Positions 56,320 through 64,000 of a stretch of DNA of 64,000 nucleotides are shown in pieces. Origin of the DNA: Anaerolineales bacterium. GTDB lineage: Bacteria > Chloroflexota > Anaerolineae > Anaerolineales > JABWBV01. Location: NCBI GenBank assembly GCA_020634875.1, contig JACKAX010000007.1:1-64000 (forward strand). Reading direction: 5' to 3'. The notes beneath the pieces are model-generated. The model saw only the letters and a list, made by a program, of their open reading frames with translations, did no database searches and was not told the DNA's origin. The translations under genes were made by a program, and so were the position numbers. Each line of letters opens with the position of its first letter. The stretch's first letter is position 1.

Positions 56320-59300
56320 ATGTCCAAAATCCCCCCCCTCATCCGTCGTTCGGCTTTGCTTTTTGGTGCTTTGTGCCTGTTAAGCATAGGTATTATTGGT
56401 CTCGCTCGACAAGGTCAGGCCAATGTTGCCAGTGAGAACCAGCCCGTTAGTCTATTACGCCCCGGAAGTGACGCGGTGCCCTTCCAACGCGATGAAACGG
56501 ATACAGGTATTAGCCCTATCTATAGAGGCGAATCCGTCAAGCCCGCCTCTTTCGATGGCGATTTGCGCGAACTGCCTCAAGTTGGTCCCAAAGAAAAAAC
56601 CCTCGGCGTTGAGTTTGAGATGACTGGCCTCGATCAGAAAGCTGACCCTAATTTCGTAGACTCGGTTGCCCAGAATTTTAACGGTCCCCTGGCTATCCCC
56701 TCGCCCAGCACCAGTTTTGCCGGGCTGGATTTGACCAACTGGGGCGCAGGCTGGCCCCCCGATACCCAAGGCGATGTCGGCCCCAACCACTACATCCAGG
56801 CCGTCAACACCTCCATCGGCATTTACTCCAAAACCGGCGCCCAACTGGCCGCCTTCACCTTTGATACGCTTTTTAATGGTACAGGCACCTCCTGCGATGC
56901 CGATAATAATGGTGACCCGGTCGTGCTGTACGACAATGTCAGCGGACGCTGGATTATCTCCGATTTTGCCTGGACGAACATCCAAAATGGCCCATATTAC
57001 GAATGTATCGCTGTTTCCAAAACCTCCGACCCGGTGTCCGGGGGCTGGTGGTTTTACGGCCTGCGCGCCGACGATGCAAGCCATCCCTGGCTGAATGACT
57101 ACCCCAAGATGGGCATCTGGCAGGACGGCATTTACATGACCGCCAATATGTTTGACTGCCTCACCAGCACTTGTGGCAGTGCTACCTACAAAGGTGTGCG
57201 GGTCTGGGCGCTCAATCGGGATGACCTGATCAACGGAGCAGCCCTCCGTACGCAATTGGTCGATCTTGGCTCAGCTTATTTCAGTTTGGTTCCCTCCAAT
57301 GCGAAGGTCACGCAAGCGCCAGCCGGAACCCCCAACTACATGATGTCGTTGCAAACCACGACCACCATGTACACCTGGAAGATGAGCATTGACTGGAACA
57401 ATTCCGCCAACTCCTCCTTCACCGGGCCAGTCAGTACCAGCATTGCCTCGTACTCCAACGCCGCCTCTGTCCCCCAATTAGGTACCAGTGTCACCCTCGA
57501 CTCCCTCGCTGGGCGTTTGATGGTGCAGTTGCAATACAGCAATGTAGGAGGTAACCCGGCTTTGTGGGTGACCCACTCCGTGTCGACCAGCAGCCGTGCG
57601 GGCATCCGCTGGTATGAATTCCGCAACCTGACCGGGACCCCCTCGGTCTACCAACAGGGGACCTACTCCCCCGATGCCACCCACCGGTGGATGGGGTCGG
57701 TTGCCGTGGATAGTCAGGGCAACATGGCGGTCGGCTACAGTGCCTCCAGTTCGACCCTCAACCCGCAAATTCGCTATGCGGGCCGTTTGGCGAGTGATGC
57801 TTTAGGGCAGTTGGGGCAGGGCGAGGCCACCCTTATCGCCGGGACAGGGTCGCAGACTACCTACACCCGCTGGGGGGACTACTCCGCCATGACGGTGGAC
57901 GTGGATGGGTGTACGTTCTGGTACACCACGGAATATTATGGCGCTACGGGCACAAACTGGCAGACCCGGATTGGCTCGTTCGCCTTCCCCGGATGTGCGG
58001 GCGGCCCCACCCCCACCCCAGGCCCCACCAGTACCCCAACCAATACTCCGTTGCCAACAAACACTCCTGGCCCGTCCGCTTGTACCGTTTACAACAGCAC
58101 CGATGTGCCCAAAACCATTTCCACCAGCGGCACGCCAACCGTCACATCCATCCTTAACGTTGCTAGCGGCAGTACGATTGTTGACGTGAATGTCTTAAAT
58201 CTGAATGGCACCCATACCTGGATCAACGACCTGGACTTTAACGTGAGCAGTCCGCAGGGTACAACCGTACAAATTATGGCGCAATCCTGCTCCAGCGAAG
58301 ATAACTTCGATTTGAATCTGGATGATGAAGCCGCCCCTGGTTCATGGCCTTGCCCACCCACTGGAGGCGGAACATACCAGCCCAGTAACCCACTCTCAGC
58401 CTTTGACGGACAGAATAGCACCGGGACATGGACATTGACTATTCATGACAATGCCAACCTGGATGGCGGCAGTCTGAATGGCTGGAGTCTGGAAATTTGC
58501 ACCGATCTCGCGCCGACCAGCACGCCACCCGGACCGACCAATACTCCAGTCCCAACCAATACGCCCACAAATACCCCGCTTCCAACAAATACGCCCTTGC
58601 CGACCAACACGCCGCTGCCCACGAATACCCCGTTGCCGACCGCCACGCCCACACAACCCTCCACAAGCGGTATCGTATACGTCAGCTCGGCCTCCAACGG
58701 CACAGTAGGTGGTGTTAGCTTCGGTGACGAAGACATCATCGCATACGACATTGCATCTGGAACGTGGAGCATGGTCTTCGATGGTTCCGATGTTGGCATC
58801 ACCGGCGATGTGAATGCTTTCGACATGCAAAGCGATGGCACGATCCTGATCAGTTTGGACGCTGCGGTTTCCATTGGCAGCCTTGGCACAGTAGATGACT
58901 CTGACATCGTCCGCTTTACTCCGACCTCATTAGGCGACAACACTGCCGGATCCTTCTCCTGGTACTTTGATGGTTCCGACGTTGGTTTGTCCACAAGTGC
59001 TGAAGACATTGACGCCATTGGCTTTGCACCCGATGGAACACTCCTCATCAGCACTACTGGAAATCCCGGCGTAACAGGCCTTTCGGGCTTAGCGGATGAA
59101 GACCTGCTTGCTTTCTCCGCAACCTCGATCGGCTCTACTACCGCGGGAAGTTGGTCTATGTACTTTGATGGTTCGGACGTTGGCTTGAGCACCTCCTCTA
59201 CCGAAGACACCACTGGCGTTTGGGTAGATAGCACCAATAATGACATTTACTTGACTGTACTCGGTGCTTTCTCCGTCACAGGTGTAAGTGGCGATGGGGC

Positions 59301-59424
59301 AGACATCTTCGTTTGTGCACCTAGTGCGCTTGGCTCGACTACCAGTTGTACTTTTAGTATGTACTGGGATGGTTCCGTCAACGGCTTTGGTCTCGTTGTA
59401 GATGGGATTGACATTGTCCCTTAA
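56320..59424 (+). CDS. Large secreted multidomain protein with P-domain and FDGSDVG repeats
   Basis: 1034 residues from the ATG at 56320, fixed by GGAGGAG upstream and a signal peptide (RRSALLFGALCLLSIGIIGL). Residues about 140-550 form a large domain (GAGWPPDTQGDVGPNHYIQA ... DPVVLYDNVSGRWIISDFAW) resembling a sialidase-like propeller. Two Thr/Pro linkers (about 560-587 and 728-782; PTPTPGPTSTPTNTPLPTN type) surround a proprotein-convertase P-domain (about 587-727; TWINDLDFNVSSPQGTTVQI, NSTGTWTLTIHDNANLDGG). The last 250 residues repeat a motif of form W/YxxYFDGSDVGLSTS four times at about 80-residue spacing. No membrane anchor is seen. A terminator follows. Probably an extracellular surface or matrix protein; no enzyme site is identified. 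Confidence 0.9.
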   Translation: MSKIPPLIRRSALLFGALCLLSIGIIGLARQGQANVASENQPVSLLRPGSDAVPFQRDETDTGISPIYRGESVKPASFDGDLRELPQVGPKEKTLGVEFEMTGLDQKADPNFVDSVAQNFNGPLAIPSPSTSFAGLDLTNWGAGWPPDTQGDVGPNHYIQAVNTSIGIYSKTGAQLAAFTFDTLFNGTGTSCDADNNGDPVVLYDNVSGRWIISDFAWTNIQNGPYYECIAVSKTSDPVSGGWWFYGLRADDASHPWLNDYPKMGIWQDGIYMTANMFDCLTSTCGSATYKGVRVWALNRDDLINGAALRTQLVDLGSAYFSLVPSNAKVTQAPAGTPNYMMSLQTTTTMYTWKMSIDWNNSANSSFTGPVSTSIASYSNAASVPQLGTSVTLDSLAGRLMVQLQYSNVGGNPALWVTHSVSTSSRAGIRWYEFRNLTGTPSVYQQGTYSPDATHRWMGSVAVDSQGNMAVGYSASSSTLNPQIRYAGRLASDALGQLGQGEATLIAGTGSQTTYTRWGDYSAMTVDVDGCTFWYTTEYYGATGTNWQTRIGSFAFPGCAGGPTPTPGPTSTPTNTPLPTNTPGPSACTVYNSTDVPKTISTSGTPTVTSILNVASGSTIVDVNVLNLNGTHTWINDLDFNVSSPQGTTVQIMAQSCSSEDNFDLNLDDEAAPGSWPCPPTGGGTYQPSNPLSAFDGQNSTGTWTLTIHDNANLDGGSLNGWSLEICTDLAPTSTPPGPTNTPVPTNTPTNTPLPTNTPLPTNTPLPTNTPLPTATPTQPSTSGIVYVSSASNGTVGGVSFGDEDIIAYDIASGTWSMVFDGSDVGITGDVNAFDMQSDGTILISLDAAVSIGSLGTVDDSDIVRFTPTSLGDNTAGSFSWYFDGSDVGLSTSAEDIDAIGFAPDGTLLISTTGNPGVTGLSGLADEDLLAFSATSIGSTTAGSWSMYFDGSDVGLSTSSTEDTTGVWVDSTNNDIYLTVLGAFSVTGVSGDGADIFVCAPSALGSTTSCTFSMYWDGSVNGFGLVVDGIDIVP

Positions 59425-59443
59425 ATTTTCCTGACCCTCCCCT

Positions 59444-59478
59444 AAAAAACTCCTCCGCAATTGCGGAGGAGTTTTTTT
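59444..59478 (+). terminator. Terminator of the large secreted protein gene
   Basis: AAACTCCTCCGCAA / TTGCGGAGGAGTTT, a perfect inverted repeat flanked by A-run and eight Ts, 20 bp after the stop. Confidence 0.95.
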
Positions 59479-59555
59479 TATTGTCTCAGAATCTCGTCAC
59501 CTTCTTACCCCTCAAAGTGTTTTTCGGTTAAGTTCATTTGTTCAGGAGAATCTTC

Positions 59556-60563
59556 ATGTCTGACACCAAACCCACCCTCCCCTGGGGCCTGTGGGCGATC
59601 TGGACGCTGATCGCCGTGGCCCTTGTCGTGGCCCTTGCCGCCGAAGAAGACGCCGCCAGTCTGACGCCCCTCCAATGGGCCAGTCTGGTGATCGGCTTTG
59701 CCCCGCTGATCGGCGCACAGATAACGCTTGGTTCCCCCCGCGCGGCGGACCGGACCCGTGTGTGGCTCGCCCACACACGCTATCCCCTCCTCTGCACTGC
59801 GGGCGGGATCACCGCACTCTATCTCCTTCCCGCTCTCCTCGCGGGGCACTTTGACCCCTACGCGACCGCCATCTTCGGCTTTGGCGCGTTCGCCACGCTG
59901 GGGACGCTCCGCCAGATCGAAAAAGGGAAATCCGGCCTGACCTGGGCGGATGCCGCGCTCTGGCTGTTGATCTGGATTCCGTTCGATTTGCGCTGGAATT
60001 ACGATTTGTGGTTCGGGTTGGACGGGTTCGCGTACAATTGGTGGTCGGTGATGCTGTCGGTGCTGGCGGTCGTCGGGTGGTACGGGTTCCGGCAGTTGCC
60101 CAATTTTGGCTACCGGCTCATCCCGAACAGGAAAGACCTCATGACGGCGCTGATTGCCACCGTCATTTTTGCGGCTATCGTCATACCCGTGGGCCTGGCG
60201 ATTGATTTCTTAAAATTCCCGCCGACCACGCCCCTGAGCACGGTCGCGATTTTGACCCATTTCATTGGCCTGTTCCTGACGGTCGCCATCCCTGAAGAAT
60301 TGTTCTTCCGCGGGCTGTTGCTCAACGGGCTGAACCAAATGCTCAAGCGTCCGTGGTTGTCCTTGCTGTTGTCCTCGCTGGCATTTGGGCTGATGCACTG
60401 GAACAACGCTAGTGATTTAACCACGAAACTTGCCTACTGCACCCTCGCCACCGTCGCCGGGTTGTTTTACGGCTGGGCCTACCGCCGGAGCGGCAACAAC
60501 CTCCTCGCCGCCGTGCTTGTCCATAGTCTTACCGACCTGATATGGCGGTTTTTGTTTCAGTAA
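59556..60563 (+). CDS. CPBP family intramembrane metalloprotease
   Basis: 335 residues from the ATG at 59556, with AGGAG upstream. About eight membrane segments. The three CPBP (Abi) motifs are present: EELFFRGLLLNG (EExxxR), SLAFGLMHWNN (FxxxH) and NNLLAAVLVHSLTDLIW (HxxxD). CPBP enzymes include Rce1 prenyl-protein proteases and bacterial proteases of unknown targets. The N-terminal 190 residues are a less conserved extra membrane domain. It begins 77 bp after the terminator of the secreted protein gene and stands alone. Confidence 0.92.
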   Translation: MSDTKPTLPWGLWAIWTLIAVALVVALAAEEDAASLTPLQWASLVIGFAPLIGAQITLGSPRAADRTRVWLAHTRYPLLCTAGGITALYLLPALLAGHFDPYATAIFGFGAFATLGTLRQIEKGKSGLTWADAALWLLIWIPFDLRWNYDLWFGLDGFAYNWWSVMLSVLAVVGWYGFRQLPNFGYRLIPNRKDLMTALIATVIFAAIVIPVGLAIDFLKFPPTTPLSTVAILTHFIGLFLTVAIPEELFFRGLLLNGLNQMLKRPWLSLLLSSLAFGLMHWNNASDLTTKLAYCTLATVAGLFYGWAYRRSGNNLLAAVLVHSLTDLIWRFLFQ

Positions 60564-60652
60564 TTTAAGTACACAGAAAGCTCAAATAACACAGATTTTA
60601 AGCAAGCGTATGTGAAATTCTGCAAATCTGCGTACAAATCTTTAGGAGAACC

Positions 60653-62071
60653 ATGCAAGCAAAAACTATCATCCTCGATCACATCAACGATCAAGACGAA
60701 AAACTAACCTACCTCGCCAAAGAAATTTGGGATCACCCCCAGGTCGCGCTGACCGAAACGTTTGCGTCAAAACTGCTGGCAAAAGAACTCGAAGATGACG
60801 GGTTCACCATCGAATGGGGGGCGGGCGGGATGCCGACGGCGTTTATCGCCACCTGGGGGTCGGGTGCGCCGATCATCGGGTTTTTGGGCGAGTATGATGC
60901 CCTGCCAGGGTTGTCCCAAAAACTGAGTGCGGAGAAAGACCCTATTGAAACAGGCGGCGCGGGGCACGGGTGCGGGCATAATCTGTTCGGCACAGCGTGC
61001 GCAGCCTCGGTCATGGCGCTCAAAGCAGCGATGATCGCGGATAATATTCCCGGCACGATCCGTTTTTTCGGCTGTCCGGCGGAGGAAACGCTGGTCGGCA
61101 AGGTGTTTATGGCGCGGGATGGCGTGTTTGATAATCTGGACGCGGCGATTAGCTGGCATCCGGGGAGCACGAACATCGTGTGGAACGGGTCGTCGCTGGC
61201 GCTGAACTCGTTCAAGGTGAACTTTCACGGGGTGGCATCCCACGCGGGGGCCGCGCCACAGATGGGACGGAGTGCCCTCGACGGAGCGTTGTTGATGGAT
61301 GTGGGGATGAACTATCTGCGGGAACATATCATTCAAGAAGCGCGGATTCACAGCGTCATCACGAGCGGCGGGCAGGCTCCGAATGTAGTCCCCGCGTTTG
61401 CCCAAATCTGGTACTTTGTCCGTGCCCCGCACCGCGCCCAGGTGGAGGAGATTTACGCGCGGGTGCTGGACATCGCGAAAGGGGCGGCGTTGATGAGCGG
61501 CACCACGCACGAGATCGAATTCCTCACGGGCGGGTATGAATTGCTTTCAAATGAAACGCTATCGGATTTGCTCTATGAAAAAATGGCGGAAGTGAACGAT
61601 TTGCGCTTTACCGATCAGGAACGCGTCTTTGCCCGTTCCCTGCAAGCGACGTTCCCCGCCCAATCGCTCGAACAGGATTTCGCGTGGATGCAACGCTCGG
61701 TCAAGGGTATGCTCTCCCACGAAGAACTCACCGACCCGCTTTGGGAACGCGTCCTGCCCCATACGGATACCCCTCCCACGATGGGCGGCTCCACCGATGT
61801 GGGTGACGTAAGTTGGATTACCCCCACCGGTCAGTTGACCACGACTTGCTGGCCTTTGGGCACTCCCGGGCATAGCTGGCAAACGGTGGCTTCGTCCGGC
61901 TCTAGTATCGGGGCAAAAGGGATGCTGTTTGCCGCGAAAGCGATGGCCCTCGCCGGGCTGGATTTGCTTACCAAACCCGACCTGCTTGCCCAAGCGAAAG
62001 TGGATTTTGAAAAAGCCAAAAACGGGAAGGTGTACATAAACCCGTTGCCGGAAGGTGCAACCCCGAAGTAG
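60653..62071 (+). CDS. M20 family amidohydrolase (AbgB/p-aminobenzoyl-glutamate hydrolase-like)
   Basis: 472 residues. Di-zinc peptidase/deacylase fold. Metal ligands and landmarks: GFLGEYDALPGLSQK (Asp), GGAGHGCGHNLFG (the HGCGHN box), FFGCPAEETLVGKVFMA (EE), ISWHPGSTNIV and late His in MGGSTDVGDVSW. The dimerisation domain begins FKVNFHGVASHAGAAPQMGR. These traits fit the amidohydrolase branch with AbgB-like enzymes that cleave aminobenzoyl-glutamate or similar N-acyl amino acids. TTAGGAGAACC precedes the ATG at 60653. Single gene; substrate not decidable. Confidence 0.93.
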   Translation: MQAKTIILDHINDQDEKLTYLAKEIWDHPQVALTETFASKLLAKELEDDGFTIEWGAGGMPTAFIATWGSGAPIIGFLGEYDALPGLSQKLSAEKDPIETGGAGHGCGHNLFGTACAASVMALKAAMIADNIPGTIRFFGCPAEETLVGKVFMARDGVFDNLDAAISWHPGSTNIVWNGSSLALNSFKVNFHGVASHAGAAPQMGRSALDGALLMDVGMNYLREHIIQEARIHSVITSGGQAPNVVPAFAQIWYFVRAPHRAQVEEIYARVLDIAKGAALMSGTTHEIEFLTGGYELLSNETLSDLLYEKMAEVNDLRFTDQERVFARSLQATFPAQSLEQDFAWMQRSVKGMLSHEELTDPLWERVLPHTDTPPTMGGSTDVGDVSWITPTGQLTTTCWPLGTPGHSWQTVASSGSSIGAKGMLFAAKAMALAGLDLLTKPDLLAQAKVDFEKAKNGKVYINPLPEGATPK

Positions 62072-62085
62072 CCCCCGAAGTTAAA

Positions 62086-62118
62086 AGGTGACACGCACCT
62101 TGAAGGTGCGTGTCACCT
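62086..62118 (-). terminator. Convergent hairpin after the M20 and beta-lactamase-like genes
   Basis: AGGTGACACGCACCT-TGA-AGGTGCGTGTCACCT, a perfect 15-bp stem with a minimal loop, 14 bp from the minus-strand stop at 62132 and 14 bp after the plus-strand stop. The minus strand continues with TTTTAAC. Confidence 0.75.
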
Positions 62119-62131
62119 GAATGCCAATCAA

Positions 62132-64000
62132 CTAAAACTTCCAGCCTAACAAATTCCAGTAATTGGCAAACCAGATAAACGCGAGGGCGGCGAAAGCAAT
62201 CAACGTGATGTGAACTCGTCCGAACAGGGAACCGTTTCCCGTTTGCCAGTTTCGCAGGGTGACTGCACCCAGCCATATCACCAACCCGATCACAATTAGC
62301 GGAAGCGCCAGTAGTACATAAAACCATCCGGGAATGGGAGCGAACGGGGCAATCGACACCTGCCCCATCCGCATGATGATCCCCAACAAGAACACCAACC
62401 CCAATCCACTTACTGTGCCTGCCAGACGCCGCGCGAGTTTCTCGTTCTGAGTGAAGTTCGCCTGCCGTTTCGTGATTCGGCGGAACAGCCCAGCGATAGG
62501 CCAGCCGAGTACCGTCAAAAAGACGACCAACAACCCAACCAACAACAAACTCTGAAAACTATCGCTTTCATACCCAGGTACTTTCTCCGTCGCGATAGGA
62601 ATGGCACCGAAAGTCATGAACTGGTGGGTGATGTTGCCGTCAGCATCTTCCTCAAAGGCCATGAGTTCGTCGCCATCGACTTCGTGAAAGAGAAAGGGGG
62701 CGATGGGGTACCATTTGGTGGGCTCGCCCTGTCCGAGGGGAGGGAGGGTGGTTAGGGTTCCATCGTCGTTGGCAGTGACGGTGATTTGCAGGAGGGCGGC
62801 GGGAGGCAGACCTTTTTCGGCAGTGTTGCGGGCGTAGCGGTTGTAGCGGTATTTGCCTGCAAAGTGGGTGAGGTCAGGGAGGGTGATGCGTTCGGGGATG
62901 GTTGCATCCGCAGGCATGGGGAAGAATTCATCCAGGAAGGCAGTGATGAGGGGTTCGCGGATGTCTGTGCCGTTGAGGGGGTTCAGGCTGGTGTTCACAG
63001 AGACGAAGAAACCTGTGTTCTCCTCTGGCAGGAGGAAAAGCAGGCTGGAGAAGCCGGTCAGGTCGCCACCGTGCATGATGGCGCGGCGTCCGTTTTCGAA
63101 GTGCTCGTAGAAACCTACAGCAAAGCCGGGGAGGGCTGGGTTCTGAGTAAAGTGCTGGGTGTGCATTTCAGCGGCGGTTATCGGGGAGAGGAGGGGACTG
63201 CCGTTGTTGAGGTGAGCGATCATGAATTGGGCCATGTCCGGGGCGGTGGTATAGATAGAGCCTGCGGGGGCGACGTTGAGGTAGTCCAATGGGAGGGGTT
63301 GGTACGCTCCATTTGCATAAGCGTATCCAGTGGCGACACGGGAGAGGATGTCTGCCGGGGCGGGTTCAAGGAAGGTGCTGGAGGTCATGCCAAGGGGGGC
63401 GAAGATGTTTTGGGCGATGTATTCCGCATAGGGCAGGCCGGAGATTTTCTCAACGATGAGACCCGCGAGGGCGAGGCCATGGTTGGAGTAGCTGGTGTAT
63501 TGTCCGGGAGGCATGACGCGGGCAGGCATGTTGGCCGCGAGGTATTCATCGAGAGGGATGAGACCATCCGGGGTAAGCGCGCCCATGCCGGTAAGCTGTT
63601 CGTCAAAGCCACCGGTATGGGTGAGGAGGTTGATGACGGTGACGGGTTGGTCATAATTGCTTTCCAGATCGATTTCTGGGAGATAGTCGCTCACAGGAGC
63701 GTTAAGGTCAATTTTGCCTTGTTCAACAAGTTGCATGATGGCCGTAGCAGTGAAGAGTTTGGAGACGGAACCCGCGCGGAAGATGGTTTGGGCGGGTTCT
63801 ACCGGGGTTTGGTTTTCGACATTGGCAACGCCATAACCTTTGGTGAGGAGGATTTGCCTATCCTTGACGACGACGATGGTCGCGCCGGGGATGTGGGCGG
63901 AGGCCATGCGTTCAGTGAAAAAGGTGTCGAGGAAGGGTTCGATCGAAGTCTGATCGAGTTGGGAGGGTGATGGGGGTTGTTTTTCACCCCGCGTGGACGG
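62132..64000 (-). CDS. Serine beta-lactamase-like hydrolase with C-terminal membrane domain (5' end outside window)
   Basis: The frame stays open to the window edge; an ATG at 63907 lies inside the domain (TFFTERMASAHIPGATIVVV), so the true start is beyond 64000. The class C beta-lactamase/DD-peptidase-type domain has the catalytic SxxK in FRAGSVSKLFTATAIM, the YxN motif in YTSYSNHGLALAG and the HGG box in RRAIMHGGDLTGFSS. After a beta region (HFAGKYRYNRYARN) come four membrane segments (LLLVGLLVVFLTVLGWPIAG; VSGLGLVFLLGIIMRMG; LLALPLIVIGLVIWLGAV; IAFAALAFIWFANYW). The family includes esterases and peptidoglycan or D-peptide hydrolases; antibiotic resistance should not be assumed. Confidence 0.92.
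   Translation of the reverse strand, partial: PSTRGEKQPPSPSQLDQTSIEPFLDTFFTERMASAHIPGATIVVVKDRQILLTKGYGVANVENQTPVEPAQTIFRAGSVSKLFTATAIMQLVEQGKIDLNAPVSDYLPEIDLESNYDQPVTVINLLTHTGGFDEQLTGMGALTPDGLIPLDEYLAANMPARVMPPGQYTSYSNHGLALAGLIVEKISGLPYAEYIAQNIFAPLGMTSSTFLEPAPADILSRVATGYAYANGAYQPLPLDYLNVAPAGSIYTTAPDMAQFMIAHLNNGSPLLSPITAAEMHTQHFTQNPALPGFAVGFYEHFENGRRAIMHGGDLTGFSSLLFLLPEENTGFFVSVNTSLNPLNGTDIREPLITAFLDEFFPMPADATIPERITLPDLTHFAGKYRYNRYARNTAEKGLPPAALLQITVTANDDGTLTTLPPLGQGEPTKWYPIAPFLFHEVDGDELMAFEEDADGNITHQFMTFGAIPIATEKVPGYESDSFQSLLLVGLLVVFLTVLGWPIAGLFRRITKRQANFTQNEKLARRLAGTVSGLGLVFLLGIIMRMGQVSIAPFAPIPGWFYVLLALPLIVIGLVIWLGAVTLRNWQTGNGSLFGRVHITLIAFAALAFIWFANYWNLLGWKF

Noticed and set aside
62132..63907. 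Antibiotic-resistance beta-lactamase
   Set aside because: SxxK, YxN and HGG fit the wider serine-hydrolase family, and the four C-terminal membrane segments are not typical of resistance enzymes.
62786..63970. 394-codon plus-strand open frame
   Set aside because: Antisense to the beta-lactamase-like gene, whose catalytic motifs are all present on the minus strand.
1..64000. tRNA or rRNA genes
   Set aside because: No T-loop GGTTCRANYCC within a cloverleaf, nor conserved rRNA segments, were noticed in the intergenic regions; a covariance scan was not possible.

Overview
The window looks like a chromosomal stretch of a Chloroflexota bacterium, most likely class Anaerolineae. This is inferred from gene content: multi-GAF and 7TM signalling proteins, Thr/Pro-linked secreted proteins, a P1-family peptidase, an isopentenyl phosphate kinase, a topoisomerase I with an N-terminal zinc ribbon, and AAA-ATPase/WD40 proteins. 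No rRNA, tRNA or CRISPR array was found. Most of the window is ordinary, moderately GC-rich core genome. The far left end and the 10.2-13.8 kb stretch are visibly AT-richer.

Layout. 0-2.8 kb: an AraC-type response regulator and the start of its sensor kinase (minus strand). 2.8-4.5 kb: recJ. 4.7-6.7 kb: a secreted subtilisin-like protease with a 7-residue repeat domain; its leader holds a consensus promoter, a class I cyclic-di-GMP riboswitch and an intrinsic terminator. 6.9-8.6 kb: two paralogous secreted proteins. 8.7-14.7 kb: a cassette of two AAA-type ATPases; the larger one (ATPase-winged helix-TPR-WD40) is split by an IS630-like element. 15.1-22.6 kb: GH31 glycosidase, monothiol glutaredoxin, isopentenyl phosphate kinase, dNTP triphosphohydrolase, greA and a two-TM protein. 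22.7-31.8 kb: dprA-topA, ffh-rpsP-khpA-rimM, a DegV protein and a pyrimidine-nucleoside phosphorylase.

32.2-37.9 kb is a signalling cluster: a 7TM-PAS-GAF-GGDEF diguanylate cyclase, a P1 peptidase and a multi-GAF HD-GYP phosphodiesterase. 38-47 kb carries queA, a CHAD-HTH fusion, an FAD enzyme, a sortase, two methyltransferases including a UbiE/MenG type, a NUDIX hydrolase and an MFS transporter. 47-55 kb holds a response regulator, polytopic envelope-glycan proteins, GDP-mannose 4,6-dehydratase, and a STAS/anti-sigma kinase pair. 56-64 kb holds a 1034-residue secreted protein, a CPBP protease, an M20 hydrolase and a membrane-anchored serine beta-lactamase-like protein cut by the window edge.

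Two themes stand out. First, cyclic-di-GMP: the window encodes a synthase, a phosphodiesterase and a riboswitch that should let the second messenger control a secreted repeat protease. Second, the intergenic spaces are full of small palindromic elements. At least three families recur within the window. One supplies the last codons of a NUDIX gene, and a simple repeat like those in nearby spacers has entered the GH31 coding sequence in frame. The IS insertion is also informative: removing it with one copy of a 7-bp direct repeat restores a single 1109-codon reading frame.
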